A program made the translations under genes and the position numbers. From assembly GCA_030374765.1 (NCBI GenBank), contig JARGXX010000117.1, positions 310,001-374,000 of the forward strand: DNA of 64,000 bases, in the 5' to 3' direction. Below are positions 21,983 to 32,666 of this stretch, in pieces (within the stretch, counting starts at the first letter, position 1; each line of letters begins with the position of its first letter). This DNA comes from Agarophyton chilense (taxonomy: Eukaryota; Rhodophyta; Florideophyceae; Gracilariales; Gracilariaceae). Below the pieces are notes generated by a model. The model was not told the origin of the DNA. It ran no database searches and was given only the letters and a program-made list of their open reading frames with translations.

Positions 21983-24900
21983 GAGGCGCTCCAGCTTCGC
22001 TCCCCAGCTGTGACTATCCTTTCAAGGAAAACGGCTGACACCGACGTTAACTCGGGATACTTTATTGTCCTTCGTCGCCCGTGGATACGGTCCCGTAATC
22101 TCCGTATTCCGGATCGAGTTATGGTAATGGCCAAACGGAATTATAAGGTATTCGCCGACTTCGGCCTGTCCAACCAGTTTATGGTTCGTCAAATATCTGT
22201 CCTGGATACAGGAGCCGCTCCTAACTTAATTCATGTTGAATTGTTACCCCCGCTGCTCCGGGTCCAAGTTCGTACCGGTCCACGTTTGGATATCGCCGAT
22301 GCGAACAACAACCCGCTACGGACACTGGGTTAAATTTCCCTCATGGTGAGGTTAGGCTCCTATCTCGTTCAGCTAGAGTTTATTGTATGCAAGTCACTTG
22401 CAGCACCAGTCATACTGGGTTGTGACTTTTGCGACCGCTTCGTGGAAGCCATCCGTCCTCGGAATAGAACTGTGGAACTCGAAGACGGGTCTACGATCCC
22501 AATCGTTCGTAAACCCTTACAGGGAGCAGCGCGAACACGCGTTCCTCTCCCTGTCGCGCAGGAATCTGTGAAGAAGGACCCGGTGTCTACACGGGTAAAG
22601 GTTGCGAAGTCAGTGGCTATCCCGCCAGAAACCCAGGTTTGGGTGACAGTTGTTACCAAGCAAATTGGTGTGCATGTGGTACAACCGAACCCGTCTCTGT
22701 ATACGCGGCGTCAACTCGCCCTTGCGAATGGGGTTGTCTCCGTGGAACCGGATAAACCTTTCAAGGTTTTGGTAGCCAACTTTGGAAAGACAACGCAGCA
22801 TTTGGTCAAACACCAGATCCTGGGTTCTGTTCTTCCACACCCGCATGCGGTCGTACCTACAAAGATCTCTATCGCAGAGGTCCTTGGTGTGGCGGACCCT
22901 AAGAAGGGGGAGGACACTGCCGAAATCGCGGAAGACGGTGAGCATACGACTGTAGCTCCACACGCTGAACGCTTTAAACCTCAGGAGGTTACGGCCCCTA
23001 TCACAGGAGCAGACCAGACGGATCCTGTTCAGGAATTGGAAAAATGGGATCTCAACCATGTACCCGCATCTCATCGGGAGAAGCTGAGGCACATGCTTCG
23101 TGAATTTACCCCCATGTGGGATGGTTCCCTTGGAACTATTGGGATTACAGAACACCGCATCGACTTGTTACCGAAAACTAGGCCTATTTCCCAACACCCT
23201 TACAGGGCTGGACCGAAAGCTCGGGAAGAGGAGAAATCTCAGGTGGAGAAGATGCTTAAAGCGGGCGTAATTGAACCTGCCCAGTCCGCTTGGGCCTCAC
23301 CAGTGGTGTTAGTTCCGAAACCGGATGGATCGTGGCGTTTCTGCATCGATTACAGACGCCTGAACGAGGTAACCATTAAGGATGTGTACCCGATCCCTCG
23401 GATGGACGAATACATCGACTCTTTTGGGAGCGCTACTGTTTTCTCTACCCTCGACGCCAATTCGGGCTACTGGCAAGTCCCTATTAGGGAGGAAGATCGA
23501 GATAAAACGGCGTTCGTGTGTCATAAAGGACTTTTCCGATTCCGGAGGATGCCTTTTGGGTTGACAAACGCCCCCGCAACGTTTCAACGGGCGATAGACA
23601 TTCTGTTGGCTCCCTTCAAGTGGAGGACGTGTCTAGTGTATTTAGACGACATTATTGTCTTCTCCAACAACCTCGATGACCACCTCGAACACGTCAGGGA
23701 CGTAATGAAGATACTCCGCGACGCGGGAATCACCTTGAAACTCAAGAAGTGCGAGTTTTTTACCGATTTGGTTAAGTATCTGGGTCATATCATCCGTCCC
23801 GGACAGCTTTCAATCGATGAAGTACGAGTGAAACCCTTGAAGGAAGCAAAACACCCGAAAACTCAAACGGAGTTGCGATCCTTCTTAGGTCTGTGTAACG
23901 TGTATCGCCGATTCGTCCCTAACTTTGCGGATATTTCCACCCCCCTCAACAGGCTCCTGACGAAGGGACAACCAGTTGAACTGGAACCTTTTGGCGACGC
24001 GGAAGCGTCTGCCTTCACGGCACTGGTGAATGCCGTAACATCACCGCCAATCTTGGCTCTACCCAATCCTGGGCTCCCTTACGAAGTGGACACCGATGCT
24101 AGTGCAAACCAAGTAGGGTGTGCACTGTTCCAATCCTCTGAGGATGGTGAACGTCACCCTATTGGGTACTGGTCACGTTCCCTGAATTTCCATGAAAGGA
24201 ACTACTCGGTCTTCGAGAAAGAATGTTTAGCCGTTGTGCGGGCCTTAGCTACACTTCGCCCCTATCTGATGGGTACTCGTTTCAAAGTCCATACGGACCA
24301 CGCATGCTTGCGTTGGATCCTGGAGATCTCCGAACCCTCGGGCCGCCTTATGCGCTGGCGTCTCCGACCGTCGGAATTCGACTTTGAGATCATGTACAAG
24401 AAAGGGAAGCTGAACACTCAGGCTGATGCACTATCCCGCTTGGGAACTACAGCGGAAACGGAACCCTACGAGGACGATGACATCCCACGTTTTATGGTAT
24501 CGGACCTCGAGAGAGGAGCTCAACCGCTGACGGATGATGTTTGTGACGATATACTCGTCAACGAGAATCTGGATTCGCCGACTGGCTCTCCGCCTAAGGA
24601 GGGGGAGGAGGACTTAGTTCCTTCGCAGGACGATTTTTCGGCGTCAGCCAGTCGCCCTAACAGGGAATCTAGTTCTCACAGTGAGACGGCGAGCCCGACC
24701 GAGCCGGCGACAGAGAAGTCACAACCCCAGCGTATGGGTAGCGACATCACCGCCGACCCAGCCGAGCACGACGTCAGAAAAGATGACGAAAACCCGCCTA
24801 GGGAGAGTCGTGTGGAGAACTCCGCACCCGGAACGCCTACAGAGCCGACGATCACCCGCCGCCGCGGAAGAGACACTGAGGTGTCGCACACTCAAACCCC

Positions 24901-24997
24901 GCTTTCTCGGGAACGAGTTGTGTCAGAAGACCCGCACGGGGAAGATCTCGACGACGAGGTGGACCAAATTTGGCTCTCCGTTATGGAATGGGAATAG
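21971..24997 (+). pseudogene. pol: pol of element A: protease, reverse transcriptase, RNase H (one nonsense codon)
   Basis: One frame runs from 21965 to 24997 with a single TAA at 22331-22333 between the protease active site and its C-terminal part. Protease: VLDTGAAPN (Asp codon 22204). RT: SWRFCIDYRRLN, FSTLDANSGYWQ, FGLTNAPATFQR, and an intact YLDD at 23639-23650. RNase H: DTDASANQVGCALF, the EKECLAVV glutamate, HTDHACLRWIL and QADALSRL, so its acidic residues are present. About 180 acidic, Ser/Pro-rich residues follow and end at MEWE. That is where integrase should be, but there is no HHCC finger or DDE core. Downstream of the nonsense codon the 884-codon frame is intact. Confidence 0.9.
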
Positions 24998-25545
24998 GAA
25001 CTCCTATGGAGACACTGAAACCCTCAGGAATGGGAAAGAAATGAGTGAGACCCGTCGGGGACAGCTCAGGAGAGTGCTAGCGCGTGTCGAAAGCGCCACC
25101 TCACATCCGCTTGCGAAGTGGCAACCGGCGCCCGCGCATTTATGTGGCACACGTCGAATGGCACCGAGCCAATCAAAAGGCTCTGACGACCAACCGTCGC
25201 GCAAACCGCATCCGTCGCACGGCGCGTTGCACAAGAGCAACCTTCGTCCCCGTAGCTCGGGTTGACGTTGAAGTGTTACCCCCCTGAGATTGGAGACGCT
25301 ACCGCGTCGCGGTTTCTCAACCGTCACGGAATCTAAGAACACCGTTGTTATCGGGAAGATCTCAGCTTTAAGAAAAACCCAAACTGGGCCGTTTTGACTC
25401 CGTAGACGGAAGTTACAACGTAGCCCACAGGCCACTCGGTGCCGTTTGGACGAAGTGCTGAGACCCGCTCGCAACACGGAAAAGAACCCACCGGGGTGTG
25501 TCTAGACCCTACGTTGACACCCTCAAGAGACCAAGAGCGTTCCAA

Positions 25546-25786
25546 GATGGAAGAGAAGCCCGAACAGGGAAAAGTGTACCCGCACGAATTCGTTATCGAT
25601 CGCATCGTGCGTCACATCTACACCCCCGAGGGAGAAGTTCGCTACCAAGTCCGATGGTACGGATTCTCGCCTGATGAGAATACAGTGGAACCCATTGAGC
25701 ACCTTCCGAGGTCTAAGGTTTTATCCTATCACCGACGCGCTCGGGTAACCTTGCCTCCAAATCTGGATCGTGCCCAAGTCGGGTAA
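25546..25786 (+). CDS. Chromodomain ORF of element A, separate from pol
   Basis: The frame is open from 25439; the first ATG (25546) gives about 80 residues. YPHEFVIDRIVRHI, then YQVRWYGFSPDENTVEP and a basic end, is the chromodomain fold of chromoviral integrase C-termini, with the aromatic pair in RWYGF and the ENTVEP turn. In chromoviruses this domain reads histone marks and steers integration. Here it is detached from any integrase and lies about 550 bases after the pol stop, in a different frame. It is unclear whether it is translated. It may be the remnant of a deleted integrase, or an independent small protein. Confidence 0.7.
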
Positions 25787-26361
25787 GCCACCACGGGAAC
25801 GGTTATGGATGCGACCTCGAAGTGAGGAAGATGTTGGACCTCTGAAGAGGAATTGAGGAGAGTATCCCGAAGAACACGTATTGAGAGGGAATGTTTACTG
25901 GTCCTCGGCCTAGCGCCGTTAACCGGGGAACACAGCACCGGTTATCGGGACAGTTTATGATGAAAAAAGGAAAAGAAGACCCACGAAGTGGAGAAGAAGA
26001 TTAAGAAGAAGATTGGACCCTAGGAAGGGCAGAAGATGAAGAAGATCCTAAGCAGGAATGAAGAAGATGAAGTAGAAGTTATGATCCTAGGAAGGAAGAA
26101 GAAAAGAAGTTATGCAAATATCGGAAGTTTACTATTGTCGCCAAGCTATGGACTCTACAATTGCCCGAAGGTGGAACTACGGAAAGCCCGAGGAGGGACC
26201 CGCCCCACCGTTGGGATTCTGACCCTGATGGTACGCCGAGGCGAAAGCCAACATCTGGCTCACATCCGTCATACCCGGGGGAATCGGAATGCCCGCGTTC
26301 ACGAGGCCTTGTCGCACACTATCCGCTTGCGGAGTGGCAACCGGCGCCTGCGCAAGGGTGT

Positions 26362-27039
26362 TCACACCCCACCCGGGGGAACCAGATGGTCAAAGGCTGA
26401 CCTCTCCAATCGCTGGTAAGCCAGAGCCGCCATCGCTGCGCGCGCCTTGTCCAGGGACTTCCCGCGACCACGGTATAGATACTGAGGCACTATGGCTACC
26501 GGCGCCCTCCAATCGGGAGAACGTACAACCTCGAGAGGTAGGCCACCCGGAAATAAGCCGTCCCCCACGTGGGAGTCGATGAGCTCATCGTCGCGAACCG
26601 CTGTCGGATGGAACCACGGGGCGCGGGAATATATCACCGGATCGGTAAGGGGACTCCACCTTCGAAAGGATTCGTTTGAGATCCAACCTCTGGAGTTTGC
26701 TACCAAGGGCATCGCATGAGCGGAGTTCCACGCCACCGCGTTAATGTCCAAATCCTCCTGAGGATGTCGGTTGCCCGCCGAGGCGGAAGGTTCGGTACCT
26801 GACGGAGCCGCATCCAAACCGGAGAAATATCCACCCTGCTGGGGAGCTTCGTTTTCCGCCGGCGCGGAGCCCGATGGCCCCGAGAGTGGGTTGATGACGT
26901 ATGAGTTCATTCCCTGGAGAGGGCTGGTTGAGACCGCTGTTGCGAGAAGTTGCTTATCGCCGAAAGTCGGAGGAGTAGAAGAAAGTTGTACCGATGTGCC
27001 GGTTTTGTGGCGATCCTCAGAAGTGGTGAAGGACCCCAT
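26362..27039 (-). CDS. Antisense ORF of element A, unknown product
   Basis: A 225-residue frame on the strand opposite gag-pol starts at ATG 27039 (the frame stays open to 27078) and stops 26362-26364. It lies between the chromodomain and the 3' LTR, 81 bases from the LTR, and would be read from an antisense promoter in the 3' LTR. The protein is Pro/Ser/Gly-rich at the N-terminus (PLSGPSGSAPAENEAPQQGG) and more structured after residue 110 (GLPLEVVRSPDWRAPVAIVP). No known domain. A GTG-initiated frame of 62 codons (26365-26177) overlaps its stop, also antisense. Position matches the antisense frame of family 2, but sequence similarity is at best weak. Could be chance. Confidence 0.45.
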   Translation of the reverse strand: MGSFTTSEDRHKTGTSVQLSSTPPTFGDKQLLATAVSTSPLQGMNSYVINPLSGPSGSAPAENEAPQQGGYFSGLDAAPSGTEPSASAGNRHPQEDLDINAVAWNSAHAMPLVANSRGWISNESFRRWSPLTDPVIYSRAPWFHPTAVRDDELIDSHVGDGLFPGGLPLEVVRSPDWRAPVAIVPQYLYRGRGKSLDKARAAMAALAYQRLERSAFDHLVPPGGV

Positions 27040-27107
27040 TGGGAAAGAAGTATGTATAGTGATCGGAAAGCTAGACACCCGCGGCTCGGAATGTTCTTCC
27101 TCGTCTT

Positions 27108-27120
27108 AAGGAGGGGGAGA
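27108..27120 (+). promoter_or_regulatory. Polypurine tract of element A
   Basis: AAGGAGGGGGAGA, thirteen purines immediately before the 3' LTR start TGTATAGC. Confidence 0.9.
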
Positions 27121-28035
27121 TGTATAGCAACGCCCAGTTAGGGGATACTTGAAGATGCAACTCATAGAATGAGGATTGAACCCTCCGAGGGTTATGATTA
27201 TGATCCCCTCTAAGGTGTGCTGAGGTGGCACTGTTTTCTGGTTAGAGTTCGCCTATAAGGGAAAATTCGGATGGCCCATGGTTGGATTGGCCCCGTGATA
27301 CACGTGGCTTAATTTTGGCACCGATTTTCGGATATTTGTTAAAACGTTGGACTTTTGGGCCCTGACAGTTGGATCTCCACGTGTATGGCCCTGAGCAGGT
27401 GTGCACTACTGTAGAGTTTAGTTAGTGGGCCCTACTTAGGGAGATGAGATCTGACAGTTCGAAGCTCAGAGTAAATGGTAACCAAGGTTGGTCTTCGATA
27501 CCTTTAGAGGTTCTTCGTCGCCATCGTTTCGGCCTTACAACCCGGAACGGGCTCTGGTTAGCAACGCCTGCGTAGGGACACGACTCCACTTGGAGAGTGC
27601 CCACGTTTGGGTTCCGTGCAACCACCCCCTTGGGACCGCTCAGACGACCTGCGTGCACGATACCCCGTGGGGGTTGTGCTTACTTGTTGCGTGCTTTTTG
27701 TGTTTCCTTTCGAGGACAGGTTTTCGCCCCTGTATTGGGTTTCTTTTGTTATTTCGCCCCTTTTCTGGTTCTCGGGTCCGGTGTCTGTTAGTGCCCGACC
27801 CTCGCCCCGTTTTTCCTCTTCGCCGGATTTTCCCCCATTCTTTGGGATACCCATACCCATTCCCGATCCAACGGTTTCTACCCCTCACCTCCGTCGGTAC
27901 TGCCGGAATCCCCCGTGGGAGTTACACCCCACACTACGGGTGGAACGGAGGGCTCTGTCTCTGAGTCTGCCTCCCCCAGGGAGCAAGGCTTCGAACACCT
28001 TGAGAGCACTTCCCGTCGCCGGGTTTTGCTCCACA
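27121..28035 (+). repeat. 3' LTR of element A (915 bp)
   Basis: Same length and ends as the 5' LTR (TGTATAGCAACG...GCTCCACA). It is followed by CTCTG at 28036-28040, the second copy of the target-site duplication. Confidence 0.93.
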
Positions 28036-28040
28036 CTCTG

Positions 28041-28541
28041 TGTCCCCACTCAAACACCAAAAGCACAGCCATACGTTATTTCCGGGGGAAGTAACTGATT
28101 CTATAAGATTCACAGTAACGCTCTAGAAAAAGTTTGTTTCCTTTACATAGAGCTCAGAATTGGGAAGATGTCCATACTGTCCCACAATCTGGTGGTAGAG
28201 AAAAGTTGTAAATCAGCTATCAACAATGGTTCTGACGCCAGAATAGACACTGTCAGACATCATACAAGGCAAGTAGCTACAATGACCGCCTAGAAATGGT
28301 CCATATATTTTGAAAAATGCAAGGAATAGGTGACATAGGTTCCACGCCATTTTTCCTAATTGGTGTCGTGTAAGGTTCAAAGGATCCATCCACTGAGATA
28401 TGATAGACATAGCGACGATTTTACCGCTTAGAACAAAACTTGACGTGAGTCTGTCATATTTGACGCGAACTGGAAGCAGAATGACATCTCTGTGCTCCGA
28501 TGTCACATCGAGAGCTTTTCCTGAGCGTAATTAACCCCTAT
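28041..28541. other. Flank between element A and pol relic G
   Basis: It should contain the 3' end of minus-strand element G. I cannot place an LTR boundary here. The 97-codon minus-strand frame 28506-28213 has no recognisable motif. Confidence 0.4.
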
Positions 28542-31199
28542 TCATGGTAGTTTCCTGCAGGTGTTTCGGTCTTCTCTTATGAACCCTAAGTCATCGGGCG
28601 TGTACAACCTGTCGAGTTTATCTCTAATGCGGTGGGACCAGCGTATATCGATGGTGCATTGCCTTCGCCACTGTACGTGGACCGTATAACTTGGATTAGA
28701 ATGGGGCATTTTAACGTTTGGGTTCAGACCTTTTCCATGTACCACTAATACTTCATCTCCAACCTTGAAACGATGGTTTTTCTTCGTATCATCTTGACGT
28801 TTGGGCTGCTCTACAACCCTAGTGGCACGATGAATGGTTCCTACCATGATCTCGTGCCAGTGATTATCTAGTGTATATCGCTCAATAAGAAGAGAAGGGT
28901 CCTGTGTATGCATTCCTGGTGATATGCGATTGAGTATCTCAAATGGTAACATTTCTTCCACCATACGGCGACGTCGGTATCCATACATAACACTATCTAA
29001 AAACTCATCTAAATCCTTTTTCTTATCAAATACTGACTTACCGGTCTCCTTTCTTATTGTTCCTACCATTCGTTCAGCCCTGCCCCTGGACATTGGGTCA
29101 TATGCTAGTACTGCCCATAGAGATATTTCTTTCTAGTCCATGAAATTCTTGACAGTCTGGGCTTCGAAAGAGATAAAATTGTCACATACTTGGGTATAAG
29201 GAAGCTCAGATGCTTCAACTATTTTGGATTTAACAAATTTTAGCACGATTGCAGCCGTCTGGGGCTTAGCGGTCAGAGCGACAGGCCATGCTGTCAGGTG
29301 CTCATCTCTGATTAGCGCAAAACAAATTACCTGCTTCGTGCGAGGCAGATGACACGGAAAATCCATTGAGAAGGTACTAAATAAGTTTTTCCGAGATGCA
29401 CGGTAGTCCTCACGGTAGCCTATCACAGGGGTTATGCACTGAAAACCATCACCACTTCGAACGTATGCAACTATGTCAGTGAACATTTGTGGCCGCCTAA
29501 ACCTGTCACGTATGACCTTCTTTGTAGATTCAATGATCCAGTGTCTCACGTCATCTTGAAAAGATCTTAAAGTCTTCGGGCGTGTTTCTATTGGTGGAAT
29601 CGGCGTTAGGCCGTCTTTTGTGCGTCGCAATAGCTTCGATTCGCAAACGAGGAAGTTTTTGGCGTTTATCGTAATTGCAGCTGGGTTCTTTTGGGTCATT
29701 AGCACCCACAAACATATTACTGAGGTAGCGTTTGCTATCAGAACAGAAAAGACCTAGAGTATCGAACGGTGTCATTTCGACACCATCTTCAGCGTTGTGG
29801 ATGTGGGAGGGATTGGAGGCTTCTTCTTTTTCAAATCTAAAGAAGTACTCCGCAGCGGCGTTCCTTTTTCCAGGCCTAAAGACTATCTCCAATTCATAAT
29901 CAAAAAGAAGGTCGAGCCATCGAGCTAGCCTGTCACAAGTTTCTTTCTTCTTAAAGGCATAGCTGAGAGCGAGAGCTTGGTGGTCCGCGACGAACGGAAA
30001 CGGTTTTACCCCTAGCAATTATAAACGAAACTTTTTCAGTGCGATGACAACTGCTAATGCTTCCCTCTCTCACACCTAGTAGTTGCGTTCCGATACGTTC
30101 ATAATCCGACTGGCGAACTTAACGGGGTGAAACATAACATCTCCCTTTTTCTGTGCTAGCACGGCTCCCAGGGCCAAAGAAGATGCGTCCGCTTCAACGA
30201 GAAAAAAGGAGCTGAAGTGTGGAAAGGTTGGAGCCCGGGGCAATCCGAATTTTTCTTTCAATGATTGGAGAATTATCATCATCTCTGGGGTGAAGTCAGC
30301 TTTCGTTTTCCAGAGGTCACTGCGTGAAGAGGAGCCGATGTGTTTGCAAATTTTTTTATTAATTGATGGTAAGAACTTTTCAACACAAGAAAACTACGAA
30401 GCTCGCTAGTTGTCGTGGGCAGCGGTGCTTCCTGGGTCAGCGGTAGTTTGTTCATGTCAAAGGATACTACGCTAGAGTCGATCATATGGCCTAGCAGGAA
30501 AATGCGGGGTTGAGCGAAATTGCACTTCGAGATCTTGATTTTTAATCCATTGTCGGAAATAATTTTGGTATCTTTTTTACGTGCCTCAGGTGGTCTTTCA
30601 TAGACTTTAAGAAGATGACCACTTCGTCTTTCTAGACGCGCGCGAACTAGATTTTCCCCAGAATAGAGTCCATCATCCGCTGAAAGGTAGAAGGAGCATT
30701 CAGCAGTCCAAAAGGCATGACCTCGAATTGGAAAGTTGCCTTGCGGCAGAAAAGGTGGTGATTTCCTTACATCTGGCAGCCATTCGGATCTGCCAATATC
30801 CGCAGAGGAGAGATCGAGAGTAGTGAAAAAGCTACAAACACCCAATTCGTTAATTATCTGATCCATATGCGAGAGTGGCCAACGGTCCGGTTTCATGATA
30901 TTATTTAAAGCATGTTGGTCTACACAGAACCTAGGGTTTCCATATTTATTCTTCTTTATTACTGCTGGAAATGAACAAGGCGAAGAACAAGTGCGGATGA
31001 TACCGGCTTCTATCATGCGGTCTACTTCTTTTCGAACTACTTCGTTGTACTTCGGTGGCAACCTTCGAACGGGGGACCTGATTGGTATATTCATATAAGC
31101 GCGCTTTGTATTGGCGCTGGCGCAGATTCGGAAGGTATCATTCGGTCCGAATTGCGTATACCTCTCCATGAAGTTGGTTGTCAGCAGTACCGTGAGCAT
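28542..31199 (-). pseudogene. Gypsy pol relic G: RT, RNase H and integrase, different lineage
   Basis: Reading right to left. RT (31199-30279): IEAGIIRTCSSPCSFPAV, PRFCVDQHALNN and FFTTLDLSSAD; the YxDD box near 30630 is destroyed (RLER and a frameshift). RNase H: VEADASSLALGAVLA and ADHQALALSYAF. Integrase (29711-28542): a zinc-finger-like VRHWIIESTKK...VRSGDGFQ in which the last cysteine position is Phe-Gln, FSMDFP and VCDNF for the first two acidic residues, and MSRGRAERMVGT carrying the glutamate. GRAERMVG is not shared with integrases of A, B or E, so this is another Gypsy lineage. No chromodomain follows. Several frame changes make it non-functional. Confidence 0.82.
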
Positions 31200-31285
31200 G
31201 CATATGGTGAATTCCTTCTTCTCCAGGGCGACATTCGGTCACTATGAAATACGATCGGTAGGGTTCAGTATACAGACAGTGGTTA

Positions 31286-32666
31286 ATGGAATGGCGCAGA
31301 TTTTCACCCATTCTTCCATTCGAAAAAGTGAGAAGCAGTAAGACCATAGTGGCCAAGGAAATGAAGCGAAGAGCCCAAGATAGCTCACTCCCGGCGGTTG
31401 GAAAAGTTAAAGCACCTCTCGACCTCATGGAATGTTGCCTGACTTCCCTAAAATTATTTGGCTGTGTGATAGTTCCAAGAGAAGATGTGGTCCGGATTTG
31501 CGTTCTCCGAGGTACTACCATGCAACAGATTGGTGCCCAGTGTAACCCGCACCTGACAGCACAATTCTACGGACGATACTCTGAGTTTTACACTCATAAT
31601 TACAATCCAATCACAGACGATGACACATGCAACTTTTTCGAAGTGTTTGAGAGACGTGTGAATATACCTGGAGTTTTTGTACGCATTGAGGTGGAAGATC
31701 GAATGCTTCTGGAAGCAGTGTTGCCAGTTAGCTATCAGATGATGAAGATAACAGAGGAAGGGAGCTCTGGAGTTGGATGGGTACAGCGTGAACGGAAATG
31801 TGGTAATCAACAATTCACAAACTTTCCTGTTTTGTCTTCTGGGAAGAAGTCCTATCCGGACTTCGTTCAAACTGCGTGCTAATGGAGCACGTTCGGTATA
31901 GCATCAAGCTGCTCAATGGGCCGAAGACTGTACACCGTTTCACTGCCGCCGTAGCAAAATGGCAAAACGTCATCAGGGTTGCCTGGAAATCCCACAACCA
32001 CCCCATATGGTGGGAGGAGAATGTGCTGGTCCAAATACCGGACGGATGTTCTGTGCTCTCGCTACGGTTTGGATCACGCCGTTACGTGAAATGGAACATG
32101 GAAAAAATGAAAGGTACGAGAGGTGGTCCACAGCTAGTGGTGATCAAGACGCAGTCGCGAAAGATGATCGATATCGGTGTCCAGAATTCACTGTCGAAGA
32201 CAAAAGAGCTCTTCAGCGCCTTCTATCTAGGTCGATGTCTATTAAAATTGGCACAGGGTTGGCGTTAACTTCATGTCACTTTGATAAGCTCATGTATCGC
32301 TTGAGTGTTTGCGACGAAGTGCTAAACTCGTGTATGTTTTTCTTGAAAAAAGAAAAATTCGACCGCGTTCCTTGCGTTGATGTAAGCTCTGATGCTGACG
32401 GGCCCTCCAAATGGTACAATCGATTTTTTGGGGGTCGTAAGAGGTCCAAACTCCTCGCGATGAACTCCTTTCTTTTCCATCGTATACAAAAGAGGTACCC
32501 TTTGCAAACGAAGGCCGGTCATAGATGGCTTATAGAAGTTCATGCATCACTTCTGTATATGTATATTATCTTGACCTCTGTGTTCATAACAGTGAGAGAG
32601 CATCTGGGTGTTGGTTGTTGTTGGTCTTTCGACACAATGCATCTTTTATCTGGATTCAATGCATGA
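31286..32666 (+). other. Unassigned cluster of overlapping ORFs, antisense to the region upstream of G
   Basis: Three fairly long + strand frames follow each other: 31286-31882 (198 codons), 31876-32268 (130) and 31959-32666 (235). They lie in three different frames. Amino-acid composition looks protein-like (VRIEVEDRMLLEAVLPVSYQ; WYNRFFGGRKRSKLL), and the last 235-codon frame is the longest open stretch for several kb. I recognise no domain. They face away from the minus-strand pol G. Possibilities are a frameshifted unknown gene, an antisense frame of G, or chance. Confidence 0.3.

Larger units (their letters stand above)
18755..28035 (+). mobile_element. Full-length Ty3/Gypsy chromovirus A (family 1), 9281 bp, without integrase
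   Basis: Two LTRs of exactly 915 bp bracket a primer-binding site, gag, protease, RT, RNase H, a chromodomain ORF, an antisense ORF and a polypurine tract. A CTCTG duplication flanks it (18750-18754 and 28036-28040). I count about five LTR mismatches, so the insertion is young. Nothing between RNase H and the chromodomain resembles an integrase zinc finger or DDE core. Gag and protease each carry one nonsense codon. The element would depend on integrase, and probably intact Gag and protease, from another copy. A second copy (A3) starts at 61053. Confidence 0.92.
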
